DNA of 9,907 nucleotides from DATGMB01 sp035293845 (lineage in GTDB: Bacteria > Acidobacteriota > Terriglobia > Bryobacterales > Bryobacteraceae): assembly GCA_035293845.1 (NCBI GenBank), contig DATGMB010000119.1:1-9907 (forward strand), in the 5' to 3' direction. A program made the position numbers and the translations under genes. Positions 1 to 5,724 of this stretch are shown here, piece by piece; within the stretch, counting starts at the first letter, position 1, and every line of letters starts with the position of its first letter. Under the pieces are notes generated by a model, which saw only the letters and a list, made by a program, of their open reading frames with translations, did not search any database and was not told where the DNA came from.

Positions 1-88
1 AGATGCGGCCGAAATTGGTCTGCGCCGTTAACGGCAGGGCGCAAAAACAGAGCGCGAGAAACGCAAACAAACGTGGTAAGCGCGACAT
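1..88 (-). CDS. Secreted protein, N-terminal fragment (signal peptide); runs off the left edge
   Basis: Only the first 29 codons are in the window. Read on the minus strand from the ATG at 88-86, they encode a basic start (MSRLPRL), a hydrophobic core (FAFLALCFCALPL) and a likely signal peptidase I site at LTAQ, followed by TNFGRI. An AGAGGA Shine-Dalgarno lies about 6 nt upstream (near 93-99), which supports this start. The 'AQTNFGRI' entry into the mature protein resembles the start of acidobacterial carboxypeptidase-regulatory/TonB-receptor-like outer-membrane proteins, but too little is visible to fix the family. A TACAAT hexamer on the minus strand (141-136) could be its -10 box, giving a leader of about 40 nt. 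The leader contains copy 1 of a repeat (101-164). Confidence 0.6.
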   Translation of the reverse strand, partial: MSRLPRLFAFLALCFCALPLTAQTNFGRI

Positions 89-100
89 GGAAATCCTCTC

Positions 101-164
101 ATCGAACTGGTCGAAAAACCCCGTAGATGAACCGGATTGTAGCGCTATTTATGGGGATTTGCAC
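101..164. repeat. Direct repeat, copy 1 (upstream of the secreted-protein gene)
   Basis: This 64-nt stretch resembles 1004-1056 in the same orientation. Shared blocks are the first 12 bases (ATCGAACTGGTC), an AAAAACC block, a GTAGATGA-CCGG block and the last 14 bases (ATGGGGATTTGCAC). Copy 1 has about 11 extra bases before the final block. Those bases include part of a possible minus-strand -10 box. The two copies bracket the decayed block 278-1002. Confidence 0.7.
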
Positions 165-277
165 TACGCCAGGTTTTCGAGATACTGCTACAGACGAGCG
201 CACGCCTCGGCCTCACCACCCGAGAACTGGAGGCAAGAGGCCAACGTTGAAGGTATAATCCACTTCGGCACCGGTAT

Positions 278-902
278 ATGAAGCGCGAGTCGAAGCGAGT
301 TGTGCCGCCCGCCCCGCGAAGGTCCGCTTCCGGACCGCCCCCCGATGGCGTCTCGACCACGGCCACGCTGTCGCGGCTATCGGCGCGCGTGGGATTTCGG
401 AATCTGCCTACGCAGCATTGCTCCTCCTGGTGACCGTGATCGCGTACCTGCCCGCCCTGAACGGCGGCTTGCTCTGGGACGATGGATGTACCGGAACGCG
501 GAGACGCTCTATCGGGAAACGCTGCGGCGTAACCCGGAAAGCTGGATGGCGCATAATAATCTGGGCGTCATTCTGGCCGGCAGGCCGGGCCGATTGCGAA
601 TTCGAAGCGTCATTGCGGCTGAAGCCGGATAATCGTCAGGCACAGAATAATCTGGCAGGCGCCCTCCTGACCGTCGGCCGGATACCGGAAGCGATGCCCA
701 TTTGCAGGCTGCACTCGCTCTGAACCCTACCCTTGAAGAAACGCACTATAACCTGGCCCTGGCATTGTCGATGACCGGGAAAATCCCCGAAGCGATTGAG
801 GAGTACAAGGCGGCGCTCCGGCTGAGACCCGACTACCCGGAAGCGCGTAACAATCTGGAGCACCTCCTCGCTAGAATTGGCGCCTCTGGCGCTCCACGGT
901 AA
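278..902 (+). pseudogene. Decayed membrane/TPR protein (TMTC-like), frameshifted, central part deleted
   Basis: Pieces of one protein appear in order on the plus strand but in changing frames. 278-390 is a basic, Pro-rich N-terminus starting MKRESKRVVPPAP. 391-484, in another frame, reads as a first membrane helix ending in YLPALNGGLLWDD, the hallmark of TPR-containing glycosyltransferase-like membrane proteins. 486-595, in a third frame, is a TPR segment (ETLYRETLRRNPESWMAHNN). 598-700 is a further TPR (SLRLKPDNRQAQNNLAGALL). 702-902 is two more TPRs ending in a TAA. Normally several hundred residues of membrane domain separate the WDD motif from the first TPR; here they are nearly adjacent, so the core has been lost. 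A TATAAT at 254-259 precedes the ATG. The gene cannot make its original product. Confidence 0.8.
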
Positions 903-904
903 CT

Positions 905-1002
905 CTACCGGCTAAGCGGATCTTTCACCCACGGCGGCATCGCCCGGATCAGCCCCAGCTCGGGCTCGATCGCTCCATGCGGCACTTCATCTCCCAGGCG
1001 AT
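905..1002 (-). pseudogene. Duplicated 3' fragment of thyX, frameshifted
   Basis: This stretch aligns base by base with the 3' end of the intact thyX at 2798-2897. The shared peptides are the upstream piece IAWEMKCRME and, in a second frame, PPWVKDPLSR with the same TAG stop (intact gene: PPWVEDPLRR). Compared with the intact gene it lacks one codon (CCG after GGATCAG) and one further base (GATCGCTCC for GAGCTGCTCC), so the two peptides are out of frame. Similarity ends abruptly near 1002, next to repeat copy 2. The rest of the gene is absent. It is a relic of a second thyX copy or of a partial duplication. Confidence 0.8.
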
Positions 1003-1003
1003 G

Positions 1004-1056
1004 ATCGAACTGGTCCAAAAACCGGTAGATGATCCGGGTGTTATGGGGATTTGCAC
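1004..1056. repeat. Direct repeat, copy 2 (abuts the thyX fragment)
   Basis: A 53-nt relative of 101-164 with the same start (ATCGAACTGGTC) and the same 14-base end (ATGGGGATTTGCAC). It begins within 2 nt of the point where thyX similarity stops, so it marks a recombination junction. No gene for a recombinase is visible nearby. The following 1057-1245 holds no gene, only the leader of the ankyrin gene. Confidence 0.7.
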
Positions 1057-1090
1057 GGGGGCTGGTGCTGAGTTCACGAGGGATATGAGT

Positions 1091-1120
1091 TTGACAACTT
1101 CTTCCTCCGTTTGTTACGTT
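1091..1120 (+). promoter_or_regulatory. Candidate promoter of the ankyrin gene
   Basis: A perfect TTGACA -35 box at 1091-1096 is followed after 18 nt by a weak TACGTT (1115-1120). The predicted leader to the ATG at 1246 would be about 120 nt. The -35 is clear but the -10 is poor, so this is tentative. Confidence 0.35.
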
Positions 1121-1245
1121 GCGAAAAGCGCCACAGGGCGCAACCCGTCCGCGGAAAGGGATTATCCCACCTGATTCAGAATTGTTTTTTGAGCAACCTC
1201 TCTTCTGCCCGAATAGCGGACGCGGGCGACTGAGAAGGAGGTCGC

Positions 1246-2709
1246 ATGTCCACAGAATTACCACCGAACGCAAACCTTGAGCATCTGAAGAAGGAAGCGA
1301 AGGCATTACTCGCTGAGTTGCGAGGGAAGGATCACGGGTCCGGGAGTCCCGGCCGGCCGAAGCTTTCCGATGCGCAAAACGCCGTCGCCCGCAAGTACGG
1401 CTTTGAGAATTGGCCGAAACTCAAGGAGCATGTCCAGTCGACAGCGGCGTTAACTCCGGAAATATTGCAGCGTGCGATGGCTGCGTTTCATGCTAACGAC
1501 GCGGCTGCACTCGGCCGATTGCTCAAACGGCACCCCGCACTGAGAGCGAAAATCAACGAACCCATCGGGGATTTCGATTCGCCGCTCATCATTTGGGTCC
1601 GCAGCCGGGCGATGCTCGATGTCCTGCTGGACGCCGGCGCGGACGTGAATGCTCGCAGCCGCTGGTGGGCGGGTGGATTTGGATTGCTCGATCTCGCCAG
1701 TCCTGAGGTGTCGGCGGCTGCGATCCGGCGCGGCGCGCTGGTTACGGTCCATGCCGCGGCACGATTGGGAATGATTGAGAAATTAAAAGAACTGGTCGCG
1801 GCCGATCCAGCGCTGGTGCATGCGCGCGGCGGCGATGGTCAAACGCCGCTTCACTTCGCCTCGACCGTGGAGATCGCGGAGTACCTGCTGGACCACGGCG
1901 CCGGGATCGATGTCCGGGATGTGGATCACGAATCGACCCCGGCGCAGTACATGGTGCGATCGCGGCAGGAGGTCGCCAGATACCTGGTTCGTCGCGGCTG
2001 CAAGACGGATATCCTGATGGCCGCGGCTCTCGGAGATTTGCACTTGGTCCGCAAGCATCTCGACGCCGATCCGGAAAGCATTCGCACGCGCGTCAGCGAG
2101 GAATGGTTCCCGATGACTGGTTCATCGCGGGCAGGAGGAACGATCTACCAATGGGAACTCGGCTGGCATGTATCTGCGGCGCAGGTGGCCAAAGCGTTCG
2201 GGCATTCCGAAGTGTTCGATCTCTTGATGGAGCGGAGTCCTCTGGAAGAGAAACTGTTGAATGCCTGCTGGCTGCATGATGAAGCGCTAGTGGCGTCTCT
2301 GCTGGCGCAACGGCCGAACGTCGCGTCTCTATCGGCGGCGGGACGGAGGCAACTGGCCCATGCGGCGCGGAACAATGACACCGCCGCTGCGCGCCTGATG
2401 ATTGCTGCAGGCCTGCCAGTGGAGGCGCGAGGGCAGCATCGAGGTACCACTCTCCATTGGGCGGCCTGGCACGGCAACATCGAATTGGTACGGCTGATTC
2501 TGGCGCACCATCCCGATATCGAGGATAGAGACAACGATTTCAAAGCATCGCCCCTCGGTTGGGCTACGCATGGATCACTGAACGGCTGGTATCGGGAAAA
2601 GGGAGACTATCCGGCGACCGTGGAGGCGCTGCTGGATGCTGGCGCTCGGCCGCCCGCCGAAGTATCGGGATCGAAGGCCGTGCAGGCGATCCTCCGCCGG
2701 CGCGGCTGA
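1246..2709 (+). CDS. Ankyrin-repeat protein
   Basis: A 487-residue protein, probably cytoplasmic, since no signal peptide or membrane segment is visible. Residues 9-64 form a helical head (NLEHLKKEAKALLAEL, then SDAQNAVARKYGFENWPKLK). I know this head from ankyrin proteins of Acidobacteriota and Planctomycetes. Ankyrin repeats follow, roughly at 77-138, 164-224 (GQTPLHFA, EYLLDHGAGIDVRD), 254-330, 335-390 and 400-468 (TTLHWAAWHGNIELVRLILA). They mediate protein-protein contacts; the partner cannot be told from the sequence. The start is fixed by an AAGGAGGT Shine-Dalgarno at 1235-1242. It is convergent with thyX across an 88-nt gap that shows no convincing terminator. Confidence 0.93.
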   Translation: MSTELPPNANLEHLKKEAKALLAELRGKDHGSGSPGRPKLSDAQNAVARKYGFENWPKLKEHVQSTAALTPEILQRAMAAFHANDAAALGRLLKRHPALRAKINEPIGDFDSPLIIWVRSRAMLDVLLDAGADVNARSRWWAGGFGLLDLASPEVSAAAIRRGALVTVHAAARLGMIEKLKELVAADPALVHARGGDGQTPLHFASTVEIAEYLLDHGAGIDVRDVDHESTPAQYMVRSRQEVARYLVRRGCKTDILMAAALGDLHLVRKHLDADPESIRTRVSEEWFPMTGSSRAGGTIYQWELGWHVSAAQVAKAFGHSEVFDLLMERSPLEEKLLNACWLHDEALVASLLAQRPNVASLSAAGRRQLAHAARNNDTAAARLMIAAGLPVEARGQHRGTTLHWAAWHGNIELVRLILAHHPDIEDRDNDFKASPLGWATHGSLNGWYREKGDYPATVEALLDAGARPPAEVSGSKAVQAILRRRG

Positions 2710-2797
2710 ATCGATAAGGGCTGCTGTGTGTCAGCGCGTGCGATAGGCTGTGTTACGGCCCATTCCGCCGATCTGCTACGAGGCCCGGGTTCTTCAG

Positions 2798-4246
2798 CTA
2801 CCGCCGCAGCGGATCTTCCACCCACGGCGGCGTCGCCTGGATCAGCCGCCCCAACTCGGGCTCGAGCTGCTCCATGCGGCATTTCATCTCCCAGGCGATC
2901 TCGCGGTAGCTGAAATGGCCCTTCACGCCGCTGCGCACGCGCGCGATGTACTCGGCCTCCGCGAAATCCATTTTGAAGAGGAACCGCGAGCGCGCGCCGA
3001 ACGGCAGGAGGTAATGCGCTCCCGGCTGGGGCAGCCGGCGCATGGTCTCGAGCGCCTGGCGCATGGCCGAATCGTAGGTTTCCTCCGCGCCCGCGTCGAC
3101 CGCAAGGCGCGGCGTATCGTAGCCGAGCGCGCCCGCGTACGCCTGCCGGAATTTCTGGCAGCGGCGATGGCGGTGGAGATCGCGGTAGGCGCCGATATCG
3201 ATCACCATGTCGTAGGCGTAGAGACCGCCGCGGAATCCGGCCGCCATCTCATCGCGCGCGGCGCGCCCGGCGAGCGCCACATCGATCACCTCGGCGCGCT
3301 GCCGTTCGCTCCAGCCGCAGGCGATTTCGTACAGCTCGCGGAAGGGCCGGTCTGTCACTGGATACAGCAGGGTGGCCGCGATATCGGCCGCCACGTGGAC
3401 TGGCCGCAGCAGGTCGACGCGCGGCGGCTCGGCCCGCGCCGGGGCGGGCAAATTCTGCTCCGCCCACTGCTTGAGAGCGGCGTGCGAGCGCGCGGCCTGC
3501 TCGTCGGCTTCGGCGTGGCGCGCGAGCGTCGGGGCGAGCGGCTCGGCGGGGCCATCGTCCCAGCGGCAGTCGGGCTCGGCCGCGCAGGCTGCTGCGATCT
3601 CATCGGCCAACCCGCGCAGCTCCGCATATTGCGATGCCTTCAGCCGCCGGATCTGCTTTTCGAGCGTGCGAATACTGGTCACCTGCCCGACGTTGGTCGG
3701 CACGCCCCAGAAGAGCAGATACCGCGCCACGTCGAAGGCGCGCGCGGCGAGGTTGCGCTGGTATGCCTCCGGCTTCATTTCGGGCGGCCGCGGCAGCCGT
3801 TCGGTCAGGCAGGCGAGCGCCGCCTCCTTCACCTGCGCGTAGGCCGCGAGCAGCCGGTCGCCGGCCGCGCGGTACGCCTCGGCATCGGCGCCAGAAAGCT
3901 CGGGCGGCGTGATGAAGCCGCCGCGCCCGAAATCCTGGTAGCGCGAAGATTTGGCCTGGCCGTCCCAGAGCGGCTCCTCTTCGACCTCCGTGGCCGCGAG
4001 CTCGGAAATGCCTTCGAAGCACAGCACGGTGTGGCCAAGGTCCGCGATGGAGGCGTGGCCGTACTGGAAATAGAAGCTTTCGAGGAATTTTTGCGAATCG
4101 TGGCGGCGCACCCATTCGATCGATTCGCGGATGGAATCGGGCGACCGGCTGTACCGCGCCAGGGCGTAGGCGCTCTTTTCGGGCGGCATCGGCGCCACGC
4201 TGATCACGCGTTTGGTCGGGGTCAAGACGCTATCATAACCATGCAT
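2798..4246 (-). CDS. thyX: Divergent, double-length FAD-dependent thymidylate synthase (ThyX family)
   Basis: ThyX methylates dUMP to dTMP using methylene-tetrahydrofolate and NADPH-reduced FAD. This protein is about 480 residues, twice a classical ThyX, and has two ThyX-like halves. The N-terminal half keeps YGHASIAD (62-69) and SSRYQDF (100-106) but lacks RHR, which is replaced by an EEEPLWDG segment. The C-terminal half has RHR at 359-361, followed seven residues later by Ala where the classical RHRx7S signature has Ser, then a ThyX-like YLLPFGARSRFLFKMDF and REIAWEM end. Long ThyX proteins of this kind occur in other bacteria, chlamydiae among them. Start uncertain: the ATG at 4246 overlaps the dut start codon, the TTG at 4225 lies 6 nt after a TATGAT -10 and fits the promoter better, and an ATG at 4282 is less likely. 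A broken copy of its 3' end lies at 905-1002. Confidence 0.85.
   Translation of the reverse strand: MHGYDSVLTPTKRVISVAPMPPEKSAYALARYSRSPDSIRESIEWVRRHDSQKFLESFYFQYGHASIADLGHTVLCFEGISELAATEVEEEPLWDGQAKSSRYQDFGRGGFITPPELSGADAEAYRAAGDRLLAAYAQVKEAALACLTERLPRPPEMKPEAYQRNLAARAFDVARYLLFWGVPTNVGQVTSIRTLEKQIRRLKASQYAELRGLADEIAAACAAEPDCRWDDGPAEPLAPTLARHAEADEQAARSHAALKQWAEQNLPAPARAEPPRVDLLRPVHVAADIAATLLYPVTDRPFRELYEIACGWSERQRAEVIDVALAGRAARDEMAAGFRGGLYAYDMVIDIGAYRDLHRHRRCQKFRQAYAGALGYDTPRLAVDAGAEETYDSAMRQALETMRRLPQPGAHYLLPFGARSRFLFKMDFAEAEYIARVRSGVKGHFSYREIAWEMKCRMEQLEPELGRLIQATPPWVEDPLRR
4231..4237. promoter_or_regulatory. Shared, near-symmetric -10 element of the divergent thyX and dut
   Basis: TATCATA at 4231-4237 reads as TATCAT (plus, for dut) and TATGAT (minus, 4237-4232, for thyX). 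Each differs from TATAAT at one base. The dut ATG starts 8 nt downstream on the plus strand, and a thyX TTG starts 6 nt downstream on the minus strand, so both transcripts could be nearly leaderless. No good -35 box is visible on either side. Confidence 0.5.
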
Positions 4247-4676
4247 GCAGATCCGAATCCAGCGCCTCCATCCCGATGCCATCCTGCCCCGCTACGCCCA
4301 CGGCCCCGCCGAGGATGCGGGCATGGATCTCCACGCGGTCGAGGAGGTCACGCTCGAACCCGGTGTCGCCCGGCTGGTCCCGACCGGCCTGGCGATCGAG
4401 CTGCCGCCCGGATACGAAGCGCAGGTCCGCCCGCGCAGCGGCCTCGCGCTGAAACACGCGATCGCGATGCCCAACGCGCCGGGCACGATCGACCCAGGCT
4501 ACCGCGGCGAGCTGCGCGTGATTCTGCTGAATCTGGGGCGCGAGCCGTACACCATCGCGCCGGGCGACCGCATCGCGCAGATGGTCGTGGCGCGCTACGA
4601 GCCGGTGGAATGGCTGGAGAGCGAGCTGGCGCAATCGCGGCGCGGCGCGGGCGGGTTCGGGTCGTCGGGGAAGTAA
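4245..4676 (+). CDS. dut: Deoxyuridine 5'-triphosphate nucleotidohydrolase (dUTPase)
   Basis: Hydrolyses dUTP to dUMP and pyrophosphate, keeping uracil out of DNA and supplying the ThyX substrate. The 143-residue protein has the usual trimeric dUTPase length and all five motifs: I AGMDLHA (25-31), II RPRSGL (62-67), III GTIDPGYRGEL (80-90, catalytic Asp83), IV GDRIAQM (107-113) and V RGAGGFGSSG (133-142), the flexible lid. The ATG at 4245 gives the typical MQIRIQRL start. There is no Shine-Dalgarno; a TATCAT -10 lies 8 nt upstream, which suggests a leaderless mRNA. It is divergent from thyX, its metabolic partner. Confidence 0.97.
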   Translation: MQIRIQRLHPDAILPRYAHGPAEDAGMDLHAVEEVTLEPGVARLVPTGLAIELPPGYEAQVRPRSGLALKHAIAMPNAPGTIDPGYRGELRVILLNLGREPYTIAPGDRIAQMVVARYEPVEWLESELAQSRRGAGGFGSSGK

Positions 4677-4718
4677 ATCGCGAGAGCATTTTCAATCGGG
4701 AATGCCCGCGGCGCGATT

Positions 4719-4727
4719 TGCTAGAAT
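4719..4727 (+). promoter_or_regulatory. Extended -10 promoter upstream of the pterin dehydratase gene
   Basis: TGCTAGAAT (TG at 4719-4720, TAGAAT at 4722-4727) is a good extended -10. The transcript would begin near 4734, about 16 nt before the ATG at 4750. This supports 4750, not the in-frame ATGs at 4702 and 4726, as the start. Confidence 0.5.
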
Positions 4728-4749
4728 GGATTTCGGCCCTGCCCAACCG

Positions 4750-5076
4750 ATGGATCTTGCGCAAAAGCACTGTGTGCCCTGCCGTGGCGGTGTTCCTCCG
4801 CTCGGCGCCCAGGAGATCGCCGGGCTGCTGTCCCAGGTTCCCGGCTGGAACGTGGTGGACCAGCATCATTTATCCAAGACCTACACGTTTCCGGATTTCC
4901 GCTCGGCGCTGGAGTTCGTCAACCGCGCCGGAGCGGTGGCGGAGCAGGAGGGGCACCATCCGGATCTGTGCCTTTCCTGGGGCAAGGTCGAGGCCCGCAT
5001 CTGGACTCACAAGATCGACGGCCTCACGGAAAGCGATTTCATTCTGGCAGCCAAGCTCGATCAGCTCCAGAGCTGA
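4750..5076 (+). CDS. Pterin-4a-carbinolamine dehydratase
   Basis: Dehydrates 4a-hydroxy-tetrahydropterin, recycling the cofactor of aromatic amino acid hydroxylases; a role in other pterin chemistry is possible in bacteria without such a hydroxylase. The 108-residue protein has the typical start MDLAQKHCVPCRGGVPPL and the family signature E65-x3-H69-H70-P71 with H87 eighteen residues later, the three active-site histidines. The whole domain is present (FPDFRSALEFVNRAGAVAE, then KVEARIWTHKIDGLTESDF). The start at 4750 is chosen from family length and the extended -10 at 4719-4727. No Shine-Dalgarno is seen. The peroxiredoxin gene follows 44 nt downstream and is probably co-transcribed. No hydroxylase gene is in view. 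Confidence 0.93.
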   Translation: MDLAQKHCVPCRGGVPPLGAQEIAGLLSQVPGWNVVDQHHLSKTYTFPDFRSALEFVNRAGAVAEQEGHHPDLCLSWGKVEARIWTHKIDGLTESDFILAAKLDQLQS

Positions 5077-5120
5077 TCGCTGGCGCTGAAAACCAATTAA
5101 CGGAGATTACAAAACAAGAC

Positions 5121-5657
5121 ATGCTAGGAGTTGGAGAGAAGTTCCCTGAGTTCGCGCTGCGCGCCACCGTCAGCACGGATAAGAGCAACGCCTTCCGCAC
5201 CATTACGGGCGGCGACTACGCCGGCCGCTGGAAGGTATATTTCTTCTGGCCGAAGGATTTCACCTTCGTCTGCCCGACCGAGATCGCGGCATTCGGCAAG
5301 CTGTACGGCGAATTCGAGCGCCGCGGCGCGCAGTTGCTCGGCGGCAGCACGGATTCCGAATTCGTTCACCTCGCCTGGCGGCAGCACCACCCCGATCTGC
5401 GCGACCTGCAGTTCCCGATGCTGGCCGATATCAAGCGTGAGCTGTGCGCGGCGCTGGGCATCCTCGACCCGCAGGAAGGCGTGGCGCAGCGGGCTACGTT
5501 CATCGTGGACCCGGATAACGTGATTCGTTTCGTTTCGGTGAACGATCTCGCGGTCGGGCGCAATCCGAACGAAGTTCTGCGGGTGCTCGACGCCTTGCAG
5601 ACCGGCGAGCTGACGGCGTGCAACTGGCAGCCGGGGCAGCCGGTGCTGAAGGTTTAA
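5121..5657 (+). CDS. AhpC/TSA-family typical 2-Cys peroxiredoxin
   Basis: Reduces hydrogen peroxide and organic hydroperoxides with thiol electrons in the cytoplasm. The 178-residue protein has the AhpC fold: FPEFALRA near the start, the peroxidatic Cys51 in FTFVCPTE, Trp and Arg positions typical of the active site, ATFIVDPDNVIRF, and a C-terminal resolving cysteine, Cys167, in ELTACNWQPGQP. Both catalytic cysteines are encoded normally. No thioredoxin or AhpF-type reductase gene is adjacent, so the electron donor is unknown. The start at 5121 fits the family; a GGAG at 5102-5105 is rather far upstream for a Shine-Dalgarno. A folded 49-nt element follows the stop, then the second peroxiredoxin gene. 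Confidence 0.95.
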   Translation: MLGVGEKFPEFALRATVSTDKSNAFRTITGGDYAGRWKVYFFWPKDFTFVCPTEIAAFGKLYGEFERRGAQLLGGSTDSEFVHLAWRQHHPDLRDLQFPMLADIKRELCAALGILDPQEGVAQRATFIVDPDNVIRFVSVNDLAVGRNPNEVLRVLDALQTGELTACNWQPGQPVLKV

Positions 5658-5661
5658 ACGC

Positions 5662-5710
5662 CAGAGCCGCGGCCAAAAGGCCGTACCGCTCCCTTACGGT
5701 CGCGGCTCTG
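5662..5710. repeat. REP-like extragenic element with three-way-junction fold
   Basis: A perfect 10-bp outer stem (CAGAGCCGCG at 5662-5671 with CGCGGCTCTG at 5701-5710) encloses two small hairpins: GCC-AAAA-GGC (5672-5681) and ACCG-CTCCCTTA-CGGT (5685-5700). It starts 5 nt after the ahpC-type stop and ends 1 nt before the -10 box of the next gene. It could end or attenuate the upstream transcript, although no U-run follows. The loop and stem sequence resembles dispersed palindromes I recall from Solibacter-like genomes; that recollection is unverified. Confidence 0.65.
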
Positions 5711-5711
5711 T

Positions 5712-5717
5712 TATCCT
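5712..5717 (+). promoter_or_regulatory. -10 box of the Sec-peroxiredoxin gene
   Basis: TATCCT lies 7 nt before the ATG at 5725, with no Shine-Dalgarno between, so the transcript would start at or next to the ATG. The -35 position (about 5689-5694) falls in a loop of the folded element and has no consensus. Confidence 0.4.
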
Positions 5718-5724
5718 GACTGCC

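Noticed and set aside
165..277. Possible short gene or RNA in the divergent gap
   Set aside because: No credible coding frame, no tRNA-like fold and no strong hairpin; only promoter-like hexamers are present.
278..902. Further selenocysteine codons in the TPR region, where TGA stops interrupt the frames
   Set aside because: The TGAs do not fall at Cys positions and the frames change around them, which is decay rather than recoding.
905..1306. A 133-codon minus-strand frame
   Set aside because: Only its last residues resemble a protein (the ThyX tail); the rest crosses a repeat, an intergenic region and the ankyrin start. It is a pseudogene remnant, not a gene.
2750..5089. A 779-codon open frame on the plus strand
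   Set aside because: It lies mostly antisense to thyX and out of frame with dut and the pterin dehydratase. It is rich in Arg/Ala/Gly and shows no family motif; it is a shadow of GC-rich codon use.
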